The translations under genes were made by a program, and so were the position numbers. From NCBI GenBank assembly GCA_037833965.1, contig AP031355.1, positions 27,553,501 to 27,617,500 on the forward strand: a stretch of DNA of 64,000 bases, read 5' to 3'. The stretch's first letter is position 1; the number at the start of each line of letters is the position of its first letter. Shown piece after piece: positions 46,435 to 57,832 of the stretch. This DNA is from Marchantia polymorpha subsp. ruderalis (taxonomy: Eukaryota > Streptophyta > Marchantiopsida > Marchantiales > Marchantiaceae). Under the pieces are notes generated by a model. It did not search any database. It had not been told where the DNA came from and saw nothing but the letters and a program-made list of their open reading frames with translations.

Positions 46435-46439
46435 GGACC
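46435..46439. repeat. TSD of family B solo LTR, right copy (GGACC)
   Basis: Follows the ACA that is the minus-strand LTR terminus. It matches 20689-20693 and rejoins the interrupted plus-strand LTR remnant. Confidence 0.85.
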
Positions 46440-46898
46440 TGTGTTCTCTGCGCGTTTTGTGAGTTGAGAGTGTTGTTCATCGCGTATGAGTGACGTCAAT
46501 CCGAAGTAGGGAGTCCAACCCGGGTTCCCTACGCTAGCAGAAAGGTCGCGGAAGGGTTGTAAAAGCCGGAGTTGGAAGTCACTACCCGCAGCTTTGCTGA
46601 GTGCTTGCGAGAGACTTTCCCCCTGAAATCTTGAGTAGAGGCCCTAACCGATCTCTGGGTTGTGTTTCTGTAGTTTTAGGTGTGTGTGTGTGTGTGAGTT
46701 GTACGCTGCATTGTGTGACCTCCGAGTGACCTCCGAGTGAACACTTGTAGTATTTCTGGGAGTGATAGTCGGCTGAGAATTCAAACTCCTCAATAGTCTG
46801 TTAAATGTGACACTTTTTACCCTGTGTGTTCCTCTGTCTCTATGGGTTCGAGCTTTCTACTACTATATTGTAGTTTTAGCCTTTAGTGGGTTATTACA
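46440..46898 (+). mobile_element. Family B LTR remnant 2, right piece
   Basis: Continues the LTR tail cut at 20693 and ends with the terminus GGGTTATTACA at 46898. It then abuts coding sequence of a further LTR. Confidence 0.75.
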
Positions 46899-47590
46899 GT
46901 TGGCCCGTGTGGATCGGTAACTTAAGGATGTGCGGTAGAAGTGTGATTGCCTGTGGGGCCACCTTAATCTCACTAAGAATCTCTCGACAAGACGAAGGAC
47001 GAGAAACTGGGAGAGTTCGCCAAGGCGAAGGCGAAGTTCGCAGAGGAGCTGGATTCTAAGCAGGCTCAGAATCGAATCTTGTCAGAGGAGCTCGTGCGAC
47101 AAACACGGTTGTTAGAGGAGTGTCAGCTTGCACGGCAGGCGGATGAAGAATTAATCCGCAGACTACAATCCGAGTGCGGAGAATTGAGAGCGCAGCGTGC
47201 GGAGGCCGAATTGCAGTTGGTTGTAGTTGAAGACGATCGCCGGCGGGAGGCAGATCGCACGAAGGAAGAGTTGGCGAGGCGAGTCAACCACTGTCTCAGA
47301 GGTTACACCCGCTCGGAGGTGGCGGCGCAGGAGAAACTCACTTTGCGCGAGTTAGAGCTTCATGCAGCGGGTTTGTTGTCAAGTGACAGTCGGAGCCTGC
47401 GGCGAGTGGCGAAGAAGCTGGATTCGTTTCTGTCAAAGTCGCGGGACACCATGGCCACTCTCGAGACAGAGGTTACTGCGGTGTTGCGGCGGTTGGGACT
47501 ACGCAGTCGAGCGGAAGATTGGCAGGTAGAGAGTTAGTGCGCGGCAGACCGTCGCGCAGAAGGCGAAGCACAGGTTCTGCGGAATGTAGT
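46899..47590 (+). pseudogene. LTR-encoded protein gene fragment in remnant 1
   Basis: Matches the coiled-coil and C-terminal third of the family B protein. The segment before 47040 contains stop codons (ARVDR-stop-LKDVR-stop, where family B has ARVDQELRELKER). The frame 47079-47537 is open through EELVRQTRLLEECQLARQAD, LRGYTRSEVAAQEKLTL and RRLGLRSRAEDWQ. A base lost near 47525 shifts it just before the arginine-rich tail. It is a decayed fragment. Confidence 0.75.
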
Positions 47591-48591
47591 GTAGTGTTAG
47601 TTAGTACTTAGAAGGTATAAAGTAGTTCAAGGCGTCTTGCCTTGGGATTCTTCTAGTTTGGAAGTGCAGATCAAGAACTCATTTTCTCTACGTGTTTGTG
47701 TCCTTAGTTCTGTCACCGCGCAAGAGGAGCTACAACTTGGCGATCCGCATTTTGTAGCTGAAGGCCTTCGGCCGAATGTTCAGAGCTAGTACACTGGTTA
47801 GAGACTTGAGTAGTTCGGATCTACACCTGCGGGTGATTGCCGATGCACAGAGTTAGTGACTAGTTAGATACTTGAACAGTTCCCCTTACACTTTCGAGTG
47901 ATTGTTCCTGATTGTACTCCTTCGGGATTTTTCCCCCGAATGCCAAAGTGAAGTTTTGCTACTTCGAGTAAGCCTTGGTTGTAATTCAGGTTACGATGCA
48001 GCAATTGCCTTAAGGGCAACCCCTGTAGTATTTCTGGGAATGACAAGTGCCTAAGAATTCAAACTCTTCAATAGACTGTTATGGTGTGCTACTGGAACGT
48101 TTCTTAGTTGAGTCTCTCAGTTCGGACCTGTGTTCTCTGTGCGTTTTGTGAGTTGAGGGTGTTGTTCACCGCGTGTGAGTGACTTCGATCCGAAGTAGGA
48201 AGTCCAAGCCCGGTTCCCTGTGCTAGCAGAAACTAATGGAAGGGTTGTAAAAGCCGGAGTTGGAAGTCACTAACCGCATATTCGCTGAGTGTATTCGTGA
48301 GAAACTTTCCCCCTAAAATCTTAAGTAGAAGTCCTAACCGACCTCTGAGTTGTGTTTCTATAGTTTCAGGTGTGTGTGTGTGTGTTGAGTGAACTACGCT
48401 GCACTATGCGACCTCCGAGTGAGCTCCGAGTGAACACTTGCAGTATTTTTGGGAGTGACAGTCGCCTGAGAATTCAAACTCTTCAATAGTTTGTTAAATG
48501 TGACACTTTGTACTCTGTGTGTTGTCTCTGTCCCCGTGGGTTCGACTTTTCTACCACTATATTGCAGTTTAGTCTTTGGTGGGTTATTACA
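46899..48591 (+). mobile_element. Family B LTR remnant 1 (right part)
   Basis: The coiled-coil and C-terminal part of the LTR gene (46899 to about 47590), then TATAAAG at 47616-47622, the tail with hairpins and GT repeat, and the LTR terminus at 48591. Its left part is missing. It is the outermost layer of the nest on this side, and the host sequence continues at 48592. Confidence 0.75.
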
Positions 48592-49854
48592 CACCTGCAT
48601 GTCTGCTTACTAGCTTGATCGCTTACATGCTTCCAAGCAACCCGTTGCGATGCGAGCAGAGCGCAATGACATGGATGCACAGCAAAAAGCAGCAGCAGCA
48701 CTTGCCTTGAAAAACAAATTAAGGATTCCAACCACAAAATACTATTTTTTTTTCTTCTCCTCTCGCACTCTCTATAATGCTAATTTTCTCTTGCTCTGAC
48801 AATCTCTCAACAGCGAACGGTGGTAGCGTAGTTGAAGCAACACGGGACAGACAACCAGCCAGCAAGCTCTATCTCTGCTCTGCTACAAAAAGTACAAAAA
48901 ACTTTTAGAGAAAAGCTCTCTTACACCAGCAAAACATGCAATTAGGCAGCACTTCGCCCGTCTATCTCATAATCCGTAGAACTACGCCCTCGCTTTTCCT
49001 CACTCTCCCTCTTTCTCTCTCAGTCAACCTTCTCAAGCCGAGCTCCTTCTTCCCATCCACTCACCTGATCCGACTCCAAAAATTGAGACATCCCACCGAC
49101 AATCCTGCATACCATCCGAACCCCATCAACCAAAGACCTCAACTGATTGAAACCCTAGCCTTCCATCAATGATTGCCGACATCTGGCCCTAGTCTCCCAC
49201 CACCGATCACCGATATCTGGCCCTAGTCCCTCACCACCGATCGCCGCACCTGGCAGCCGCCTGTGCGGCCGACAGCAAATCCATGGCCGCCACCAGGCGC
49301 TATCAACAGGGGCCTGCCGCGCAGCGTCATTGGCCCGGCCGTTCCGCCGCCTCACCCAAGTGCCAGGTGCTGTCACGCCCAAACGCCTTAAGATGTGGCA
49401 CCAACGTCCTTCAGGTCGTTTGAACACCTTGCCCTGGCGCGGGATCCTATCTTACGCTCGTAGACCTGACGGCCCGACGAAGTGCCAATTGCACTTCGTC
49501 GGCCGTAATAAAAAGGCGTCCAGTTCTCCTGCTGCCACCAGTTCCATCATTCCCCTCGAAACTCTATCCCAATGTTTGCACGAAGGTACGGGATGATATC
49601 GCCCATTGATGCACTTAGATTAAGGCGCAGACGCCCTTGTATCGCACATAATTGGTGTGTTGCAGCAAAAGCTCTACCGATGAAGTGGATGGTATGATGA
49701 CCATGTCAATCCCTAGGTTTTTGTCTTTTCATCGGCCAAACAGCATTCGGAATTCTACTCTTTGACTAGCAGCAGCACGTTCTTTTGGTGCAAAACTCGA
49801 ATCCTTCTTCTCCAATTACAGTGACCTCCACATCACTGTCAGAAACGTAAGGCA
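48592..49854. other. Gene-poor DNA right of the LTR nest
   Basis: No gene is supported. It is pyrimidine-rich near 48930-49060 and contains a short imperfect duplication near 49180-49250 built on CATCTGGCCCTAGTC and CACCACCGATC. The open frames are short and proline- or serine-rich without domains. Confidence 0.4.
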
Positions 49855-50151
49855 TTAACTCCGGAACATCCAGAAGGCTGTCTCTGGCTTTATTTGCATA
49901 CTGTACAGGTTGAGATATACATTTACTGATAACTGATTTTCAATCTCGTTGACTCTCCTCTTCAAATCTTCAACTTCTTGATTCGTCCTTCCCAATTGTT
50001 CCTGTAACACGTATTCTGCCTCTGAGGCCTGCTTCTGAGTCCTCTCTAGTTCTAAGGACTTCTCACTCGCCTGCATTTTCAACTGAGTAATTGAAGCCTC
50101 TAGCTCAGAAACCTCGATTGCGATGCTGTAATTCCTCTGCTCCATTTGCAA
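49855..50151 (-). pseudogene. Coiled-coil coding fragment, unknown gene
   Basis: A 98-codon frame, most of it strongly heptad-patterned: EVSELEASITQLKMQASEKS and NQEVEDLKRRVNEIENQL. The same frame continues upstream through KRRDEIRLQ to a TAA in place of the residue after VVRHR, so it is broken or is a partial exon. It could be part of the DUF506-like fragment just upstream, or of a separate gene. It is not clearly similar to the LTR protein coil. Confidence 0.35.
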
Positions 50152-50237
50152 ACGGATTTCATCTCTCCTCTTGACAGCTTCTTAACGATGCCTGACAACT
50201 TCCTCTACACTCGGAGTATCCACTACTGTGAATGAGA

Positions 50238-50588
50238 TCAGTGTGGTAAAACTAGTATGGTCACGTTTGAAACCAGGTCCCTATGAAGGGGTTCTGATGG
50301 CGTTGTCAAAGCCTGTAGAATTTCATGGAATTTAATGGTTGATGCACCATTGTCACTATCGCTGTTCTCCCAATAATCGCAGGAGCCGTTCTCCACATAC
50401 TCATGGACCATGGCTGCAAGATCATGTTCACTATCGTTGCCCCCGTTGCTGTACTTTGCAGCGCTCAGCTCATTAACTGGTCCTGAGCTCAAAAACTTTG
50501 CCTGCTTATCCTCCTTCATCTTCTGAAACCTTGTCGTCTGAGACTGCGCCGGCCAGCACGCTTTGTGCTTGCCAGGAACAAATGGCAC
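50238..50588 (-). pseudogene. DUF506-like (PDDEXK_6) N-terminal fragment
   Basis: A 116-codon frame. The middle (LAAMVHEYVENG, an acidic WENSDSDNG stretch, and FHEILQALTTPSEPLHRDLV) resembles the N-terminal part of plant DUF506 proteins, where an acidic region precedes a motif of the type EIIQSL-P-ASVAERNLLAD. The characteristic downstream nuclease-fold region is not found nearby on this strand, so this is either one exon of a gene I cannot complete or a remnant. The match is by eye only. Confidence 0.35.
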
Positions 50589-51939
50589 GGGAAGATGAGC
50601 ATTGGGGAATTCAGGAAATCCAAATGGTAGTCCACATTGTTGATCGCCAACATGTCACCATACACCGCAAAATTGGTGTCCTGGTGATGGCTGAATGGCC
50701 CACTGTATAGAAGGCCAGGCATTCTAAACATTGTAGGGGTCGAAATGATGATCCTCTGGAACTGATTGATCGATCAGATACGAGAAGACCACTACCCACG
50801 GAAGATGGAAAGCACTATGTCGTTGTAGTCAAAGACTGCTTAACATAAGACCCTCGAAACAAGGACAAAGTCCGCAGGGAGGAACTATGCCGGATGCTAC
50901 AAAACTTCTGAATACAGAGTCTCGATTCTAAAGGGAAGAACTGGAAACGCTTGAGCCAGCGAGTAAAACTTTCCATCCGCATGCAACATGCCCACACCCT
51001 TTCGCTCAAATGACAACCGGATCAGCCGCTGCTTGGGAAGCAAAATCAGATTTAAACCCCAAAAAACAACCGTGAAAGATCCACCATTCACACTCAATCC
51101 ACTTTCTCTTCCCTTCTCACACGCCCTTCACTACAGCGCCTAATTCCTCCAGTGCTGCCAGAAGATGTACACACTGTATATACCCTGCCCAACCGCACAT
51201 GCACTGATCCGTCGTCACCTCTAGCCGCCTCACCTCTCCGCAACGAGTGTCAAAACATCTTCGCCCTCTATATACACCTTCTTCAGATCCTCCCTCTCAG
51301 TCCCGATCCTTTCTGTCTCCTCTTCCACTTTCACAGGCTACCACCTTCTCCTCGTCCTCCTTGCTCGAATCGGGAACATCATCACCTAAAGGCGCAGCGC
51401 ACGGTTGATCCAGAAACAACGAGACACGGCCAGAGCACAAGCTGGTAGTTTAAAACTCGGGTTGCGAGTTTATCCCTCTGATCAGACCCGCGATTGGAGC
51501 ATCCACCCCTCCCTTCCGATACTTATCCACATCATCGCTCGCGAGCCCTCTCAGCACAGCCTGCTTGCGCAACTCGAGCTCCTTGTGTACCACCATCTCT
51601 CCTCCCACTCTCGCCCGCACCAAATCCTCTAACAAATCTTGCCCCCTGCTCTCTCTCGTCTGACCCACAATCCCATTGTGGACAACCTCTGCCATCAACC
51701 CTAAAATCTTGCGCACCAATCCGACCTCGTCCGTCCAGCCACAAAAAATCTTTTGAAGTTCTTATACCAAGCTAACTATGTAATTAGCATTAAACTACAA
51801 CCTAAAAATAGTTTTTTTTTTTATTATTTTAATTTTCCCTCTGATACTAATCCCTTCTTAACACAACTAATCACACAACTAATCATGTAAGTCGTCACTT
51901 TAAACTCATAACGCACATCCAGTTGACCCGGCAGTTACC
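50589..51939. other. No gene recognised
   Basis: Pyrimidine-rich plus strand from 51130 to 51700 and an AT-rich segment with a poly-T run near 51810. An ACACAACTAATC direct repeat lies near 51860-51885. Open frames here show no domains. Confidence 0.4.
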
Positions 51940-52201
51940 ATGCCTACTGGATTCCTATCTACTCCTAACCTGCCTAGAGCGGCTCACACGTCTAATTCTA
52001 AGTTTTCCTTTGTTTCCTCCAAACCGGAAATGACCAAATCCAGCTTCCTATCTAACTGCCGCTACAGCGCTAGTTATCAATCTGTCACTCAGCGCTCCAG
52101 TTCACTTAACTTCGTCCACTTAAGCGTCTCGATTTCCCACTCCACATAACCGCGAAGACTTCGGTTTACCTTCGCGCACAACGCAGCATCCGTTTGTCCC
52201 G
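51940..52201 (-). pseudogene. Frameshifted remainder of the LTR-protein C-terminus
   Basis: Just beyond the stop of the chimeric gene, in another frame, the minus strand reads VQELAGQTDAALCAKVNRSL then RGYVEWEIETLKWTKLSELE, which matches the LTR protein ELARRVNHCLRGYTRSEVAA region. Further on RKLDLVISGLEETKENLELD and AALGRLG match RKLETFLSGARDTMAHL and AALRRLGLRS. Several stops intervene. It shows that the retroelement-derived part was once longer. Confidence 0.65.
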
Positions 52202-54427
52202 CTAATTCTTGAACCGTGGCTTCGTCTCCAGCAATTGCTCCTGAGCTATGATCAACTGCTCCTCAACTGCTGACAGTCGAGATCGCAATTCGTTGCAATC
52301 TGCTTCCAATCTCTTCCTTTGCTCTAACTCCGAATACCTAGCAGCCTCGGAATCCGCCAACTCCTTTGCCTTTGCCGCCAATTTGGCTGCATGCAATTGA
52401 TCTCGTGTCGCCAATGTTGCTGTCAAGTACTCCGCGCGCTCCAACTCTCTCTCGATTCCCCGTCGTAACACTTCCACCTTGTCTCGAAGTTCCACTGTTA
52501 CTTTCTGAGCAGTGCTGAAGTCGATCCGAAGATCCATGGACTCGAGTTCTGCCTTCGAATGAAGATGCTTCTCCGCTGCTAAACTCTTTCGAAGTTCGGC
52601 ACACTCTAACTCCGATTGCCGAAGGCGCTCCTCTTGCTCCTGCAAGGTAGGTTTCACGGTCGCGCACTCAATGGTCAATCTTGGCACTCTTTTCGCTATC
52701 TCCACAGATGCTGCCACCTTTGCCCGTGTCCTACTACGCACTAATTCCACGTAGGATCCCGCTATTGGCGTATCATACTTCAGCATCTTCTTATCCAAAT
52801 ATCTAAGCAAGGGAATCACTCGTTCCTCAAACATGTATGCTGCACTAAGTCCTGCCGACTTGGGTTCTTTGGCCAAATGCCCTTCGCCACAGTCCAAATC
52901 GACTACACCCGAAGACACCTGCCCCGAAGGCATCGGCTGTTGTTTTGCAATAGTTTTTCCCACATCCTTCACTATTTGATCTCTGAGCTCTTCCATCGAA
53001 TTAAGGTCCACCACCGTGTCTGTCAGTTCTGCGGGTAACTCCGAATACACCTTACCTGAAGGCGTGTACATGGGTGGTTGCCTTGGAGGCCGAAGACCCT
53101 GACTCGAGATCTCTACCTCCGTATCGCCTCCTTGCTCTTCTCCTTTCCCCATCGGATCCTCCGCTGACCCATCCGAAGGACATTCGTCCTCCGCTGACCC
53201 ATCCGAAGAACATTCGTCCTCCGCTGACACTTCCGAAGGCCCTTCGTCGTCGGTTCCTATTTCCTCCGGTTCCATATTAGGCCCCTCTTCTGGAGACATA
53301 CTACACTGGGATGAAAATTTTTGAATATCATCAGCTTTGACGTGCTTGAAATCATATTTGAGATTTGGATGGATCCAATTCGACAACCGGTGTGCTGAAT
53401 AGGGCCGTAAACGTGAGTATGCTTTAATCGTAACCAAATGTGCAGAAGGAAACAGATGGTACGACTCTGTCTTTCCCACAAGCATCTGGGTGAACTCGTT
53501 CGAGTAAGGATACAAACGCTTATACCAACTCTGATCGCCATCGACAGTTTCGTGGATTGGTTTCTTGAGGTTTGAGACAAACTTACAGCCGAGGAGGTCA
53601 TATTTGTTCACATAAAGATACGGAGACCAATTTTCAAGTCTATAGAATTCTTCTTTTGCTGTCTTTCTCCTCTCGGTCCTGTCCTCTGCAGGGAGAACTT
53701 TTTTTCCGATCCGCCTACCAGCGTCATATACCTCCCATGGTGCAAAGGTGCGCGCCAGCGAATCCAGAGTGATGAGCGGAGGGTTGAAGAAGTGACCCTC
53801 GACCACACAGCCATCGAGTGCCAGCCTTCGACAAACCAGCAAGCCCGCTGCGGCCCCGAGTGAATGACCGGTCACGTCCACGTTGCAGTACCGATTTTCC
53901 TCACCGAGACGCCAGACCACATGCTTCAGAAGTCGGATCAGTGTTGAAGAGTTCAGTTTCTCCAGAACGATCTTGACATTGTTTTCGATATCCACCAAAG
54001 CCCGTTTAGTTCCCGAGAATTTAGTTCCCCGGATGGCGACTACCCACTCTGGAGCCTCGGCTAAAGGACTGTCCTCATTTCGTAGGAAGACACCGAAGTA
54101 CTTGTTCTTACTCTCATCTTTCAGTTCTGCACAACCATATAGTTTTGGCGGCAGTCAAGCAAGGTCGGATGTAGATGGGGTTCAGGTGGAGATGGATCAT
54201 GTGAGTTCGATAAAACACGCACCTGGTGCATAGTGATGACGCTCGTCCGGGGTCAAAATTGCCTCCAAGGGGAGCAGTTGATAGTGCACCTTGGTCCACC
54301 ATTCCTCGTGATCTTCTGGAGGTTTGGCTTTGCACCTGTCATAGATCCCATAGACCAGCCTGACGTAGATGGCACGTTTCTTGATCTTCTTCTCTCTTTC
54401 GTCACTGTCATGATCATGGACCCACAT
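52202..54427 (-). CDS. Lipase class 3-like protein fused to LTR-protein C-terminus
   Basis: Two exons: 54427-54223 and 54126-52202, joined across a 96-bp GT-AG intron (donor CAG|GTGCGT, acceptor TGTGCAG|AA), giving 709 codons. An in-frame TGA lies 12 bases before the chosen ATG. Residues about 10-330 resemble the plant At4g10955-like lipase family: EEWWTKVHYQLL, EWVVAIRGTKF and the nucleophile motif VTGHSLGAAAG (GxSxG), followed by FFNPPLITLD, so a hydrolase acting on acyl esters is likely. An acidic linker follows, with three 10-residue repeats. From about residue 495 the sequence matches the LTR protein: FEERVIPLLRYLDKKMLKYD, SYVELVRSRTRAKV and a long coiled coil. The stop at 52202 interrupts that homology, which continues in another frame. 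Confidence 0.65.
53158..53247 (-). repeat. 30-bp in-frame minisatellite in the chimeric gene
   Basis: Three 30-bp units encode the ten-residue repeat with consensus SAEDECPSDG. They lie in the acidic linker between the lipase-like and coiled-coil parts. Repeat-number changes would keep the frame. Confidence 0.8.
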
Positions 54428-54640
54428 TGAGCTTGATCAGCTACAACATATTTTAGACGCTAAAGCTTCTTGCCTTCTTCCAATACACGTACCAAATTCT
54501 GATGTCTATGAAACGAATACTAGTACAGGAAATATCAGAACCTAGAGTGAAACCAGTCTCCTTACAGTTGCTGATAGTCTGCATGAAAGATCTCTTCTGG
54601 ATCTTGGGCCTTTGCTTCATTCTTCTTCTTCTTGTTATGA

Positions 54641-57600
54641 CTCATTCCTTTGCGAGAACGAAGATAACCAGACCTCCAGTAATTCTTCGTCGTTCAAACC
54701 TCGTGCAAAAGTGAGGGATGGTCGGGAATCCCCGTACAAATCCCCACGATCATCGAAGAAAAACTTCCTCTTGCGCCGCCCAGATCCAGGCCTGCTCGCT
54801 CTCCCCACACCATGGAGCCACTGCCAATGCAACCGGCTTTTGAGCTAATTTATATGCTGGTCATGCTTGCCTTCGGTGTTTCTAGGATCACGCGGTAGCT
54901 TTGAACTTCTCTCCGTGAACGGCTTCCGAATCATGGTCGTCGAATCATCCCATGATCATGATCTTCTGTACCACACCGTACTGAGGGAGCCCATACTCAC
55001 AAATAAAACATCGCAAGCGACAGAAGTTTCAACTCCCGTTCAACAACGTGAGTGACATAAAAGTCCACGAAAGATACCATGCCATTTTAAAAAAAGAGTT
55101 GAAACAAAGTTATAAACGAAAAAAGGAAAACAGTCACGCAGATACTGCGCTCACTTCCGAGTCTTCCGAGTCTGAGTCTCCTTCTTTCATTACTTTATAG
55201 TGAACAAGTCGATATTCGGCGCATCACTGCATAAATGTGACATGCTCAATTTCAATTATTGTTTAACATGCTTACTTTCTTGAAGGAAGCCCTTTAAAAT
55301 CTGGTGGAGTCATATTTAGAGCCTTGCTAATGAATTAAGAAAAAGTTTAGCAAGACAAGTGGAAGCAATTTCTTCGGTTAGATGCATAAAAGTTTCAAAA
55401 TGTAGAGAAACGTTGCTAACAATATGACTTGTAAGCTAGAAGCACAAGCTCAGGGTCACATGATTGAGTTCAGAACACGGTTATTTTTGCGGATTTGCCA
55501 CGATGGCCAAATTGTTTCATGAACGCATTGACCTTTTGAATGCTAATGATTGTCCGATGTGGTTGAAGTGTTGAAAACAATTAAACCATGTCACTTCTCT
55601 AGTTATTGTGGTTAATTAGGACGACAAATGAGCGAGAGAAGTTCAACGAAGCACCTCAGTCAGACTAAACAATCGAAACCCTGACAATCGGGGTGAAGAA
55701 ACCGAGTGACAAGAGGAGAGGGATGAGAGTATGGGAAAGAGATAAGTACGATGAACTGGTTAAGCAGGGGAGGGAAGAAAGAGGCAGGCATCACATCACG
55801 ATATGAGGCATAATTCCTCCCATCCTTTGACTTCGTTGACGAAATTGTGCTCCAAGAGGGCCAAGTGGTGAGCACTAATGCTAATTGCACCTAAGCTCGG
55901 CTCAGCATAGCCCACGTTGAGGTCTGTCTTTGAAATTAAGATCAGTCACTGAGAATTGATCTTAGCACTATCTAAGAACACAGAGGTTCGTGCAAGTTGC
56001 ACCTGTTCTGCATCAGTATTCGACTCTCATCCTGCTGTCTTGCGGTCCTGGCGTCTCACTCCTGTTCTTCACCAGTGTTCCACTACCATCCTGCTGGACT
56101 GTCTTGAGTTCCTGGCGTCTCGCTCCTGTTCTGCACCAGTGTTCGACTATAATACTGCTGGACTGTCTTGCGGTCCTGGCGTCTCGCTCGTAATTACAAC
56201 TGATCTTTCAGTTTCTGCAGGAACGCGAAGTATCAACATCCTTTGGTTACTGCTTCAACACTCAACTGGCTCCTGAATGCTTTGCCTATGGGTCGGTGTA
56301 TTAATTGATTCCCACGGTTGATATCACAAAAGTATGCATTTAGACTTAACCAAGATAGATCAAGATAAATCAAGAACCTGGTGGTGTAAATTACACCCTA
56401 CGGCTCTCCATCGTTCAATTAAATGTCGAATTGAGAGTCATTAGGTGGAGCAACTTAGTTCTTCTCAAGTGATTCTTGAATTTCGAGTAATGCATAAAGC
56501 TAGCCAGACGTAGGGATATTCGCTGTTTCAACAAAATTACTTGCAATGATACCACCATCTCACGACACCAGAAAGAATGACTTATAGTGTTTTGTTTGGT
56601 GTTATCCAAAGTTCATGTAGGCACGGTGAGGCTTCCCTGATCATGTTTAGGGGGATCACCTGATGCCACTACGGGTGTTAAGACGTGTCTTCTGCAACTC
56701 TCTGACAATGATTTATGTGGGATCTGTGTTTTCACCAGTGACATGCATCGTGATATTCAAAAGCAATTAGAGACAATTGAAATTTTCAGAAAGCAAAAGT
56801 CAGACGATCACGTTTGCTTAGAGCCGATTCTGCTCATAATTTTTTTCTGAAATGCAGGACCTCGCCTAAGCGAAAGACAATGAGGTAACACACCAGATTC
56901 AAGCTAGAGAGAACATAAATCACATCAGATCCCTCTCTTCATCCAGACCTCATACAATTCTGGCCTGAAGATGGATCCATAGTTTGAAAACTTCTGCCAG
57001 TACATTAACTGATGAAGATTGTTATTGCTGATCGGAGTCTGAATTGTCACACTCGCTGGTTGCTGTCTCAATATCCCTCTCTAGGATGTGTTTCCCACTC
57101 ATGAATTGTGGATCAACGTGAAGCATTACGAGTCTTCAATTACATTGGAGACTTGTTAACAAAGTCTACTTTTTCCTTGATGTATTAAAGAGCTTGTATA
57201 TGGCTTAGGTATGTGTTGGATATAGTATCTAATAGAGACATACATCTTGATGGCTCCATTCTTTTTCCTCTAATTGAATAGAGTTTATTTTGCTGCGAGT
57301 GAAACGTGTGAAGACCAGATATATCTTCAACAAGCAATATACTTAAATTTTTTGAACTTGACGATATAGGGAGCTTAGGGTATGAACTTGTCATTATCTC
57401 TAGACCTTTTGAAAATACGACAAGATTCTCCTTACAGTGATATTTAGCATAGAATGTTTCCGACAAGAATTCAACTCAACACATACTACCTCTTCATTAT
57501 GATAAGCTTTTAGAATTGAAAAATTGAAAAAAGTGTTCAATCATAACCATTCATAATATTCAGCTGTAGACTAACACTAATCATGACAAAATCTTGGATA

Positions 57601-57832
57601 ACATGCAGAAACTGCAGTTTAAATTCAATTAATGATGACAAATTCTTTCTCTTCTTATCTCTTTGTGCTCACTATAACCTTACTCATTTGTACATCCTTT
57701 AAACGGTGAAGACTTCTCGAATCTAACGCTCGTCTTCTTTGCTTGTGTTGTGATGTATGGCTACGTGGGTGCATACCTGCGCATGCACAACCTTCAGAAC
57801 CTCATCCATGACTAGTCAAACCGCGATTGCGG
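54641..57832. repeat. Left arm of large inverted repeat
   Basis: 3,192 bp whose reverse complement reappears at 60029-63917 with scattered substitutions. The outer end is at CTCATTCCTTTGCGAGAAC and the inner end at CTAGTCAAACCGCGATTGCGG. Short frames conserved between arms (55660-55890, 56415-56609) show no domain and are probably incidental. The arm begins about 210 bp upstream of the predicted start of the lipase-like gene, so it probably contains that gene's promoter region. Confidence 0.88.
56002..56189. repeat. ~64-bp minisatellite, three units (left arm)
   Basis: The unit contains CTGTTCTGCACCAGTGTTCG and CTTGCGGTCCTGGCGTCTCG. The first unit lacks a few bases. The right arm has only two units at the corresponding place. 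Confidence 0.8.

Noticed and set aside
54635-54832. Frame shared in part by both inverted-repeat arms near the lipase gene, considered as an upstream exon
   Set aside because: No family resemblance, and the translated frames differ between arms; no splice chain joins it in frame to the lipase exon.
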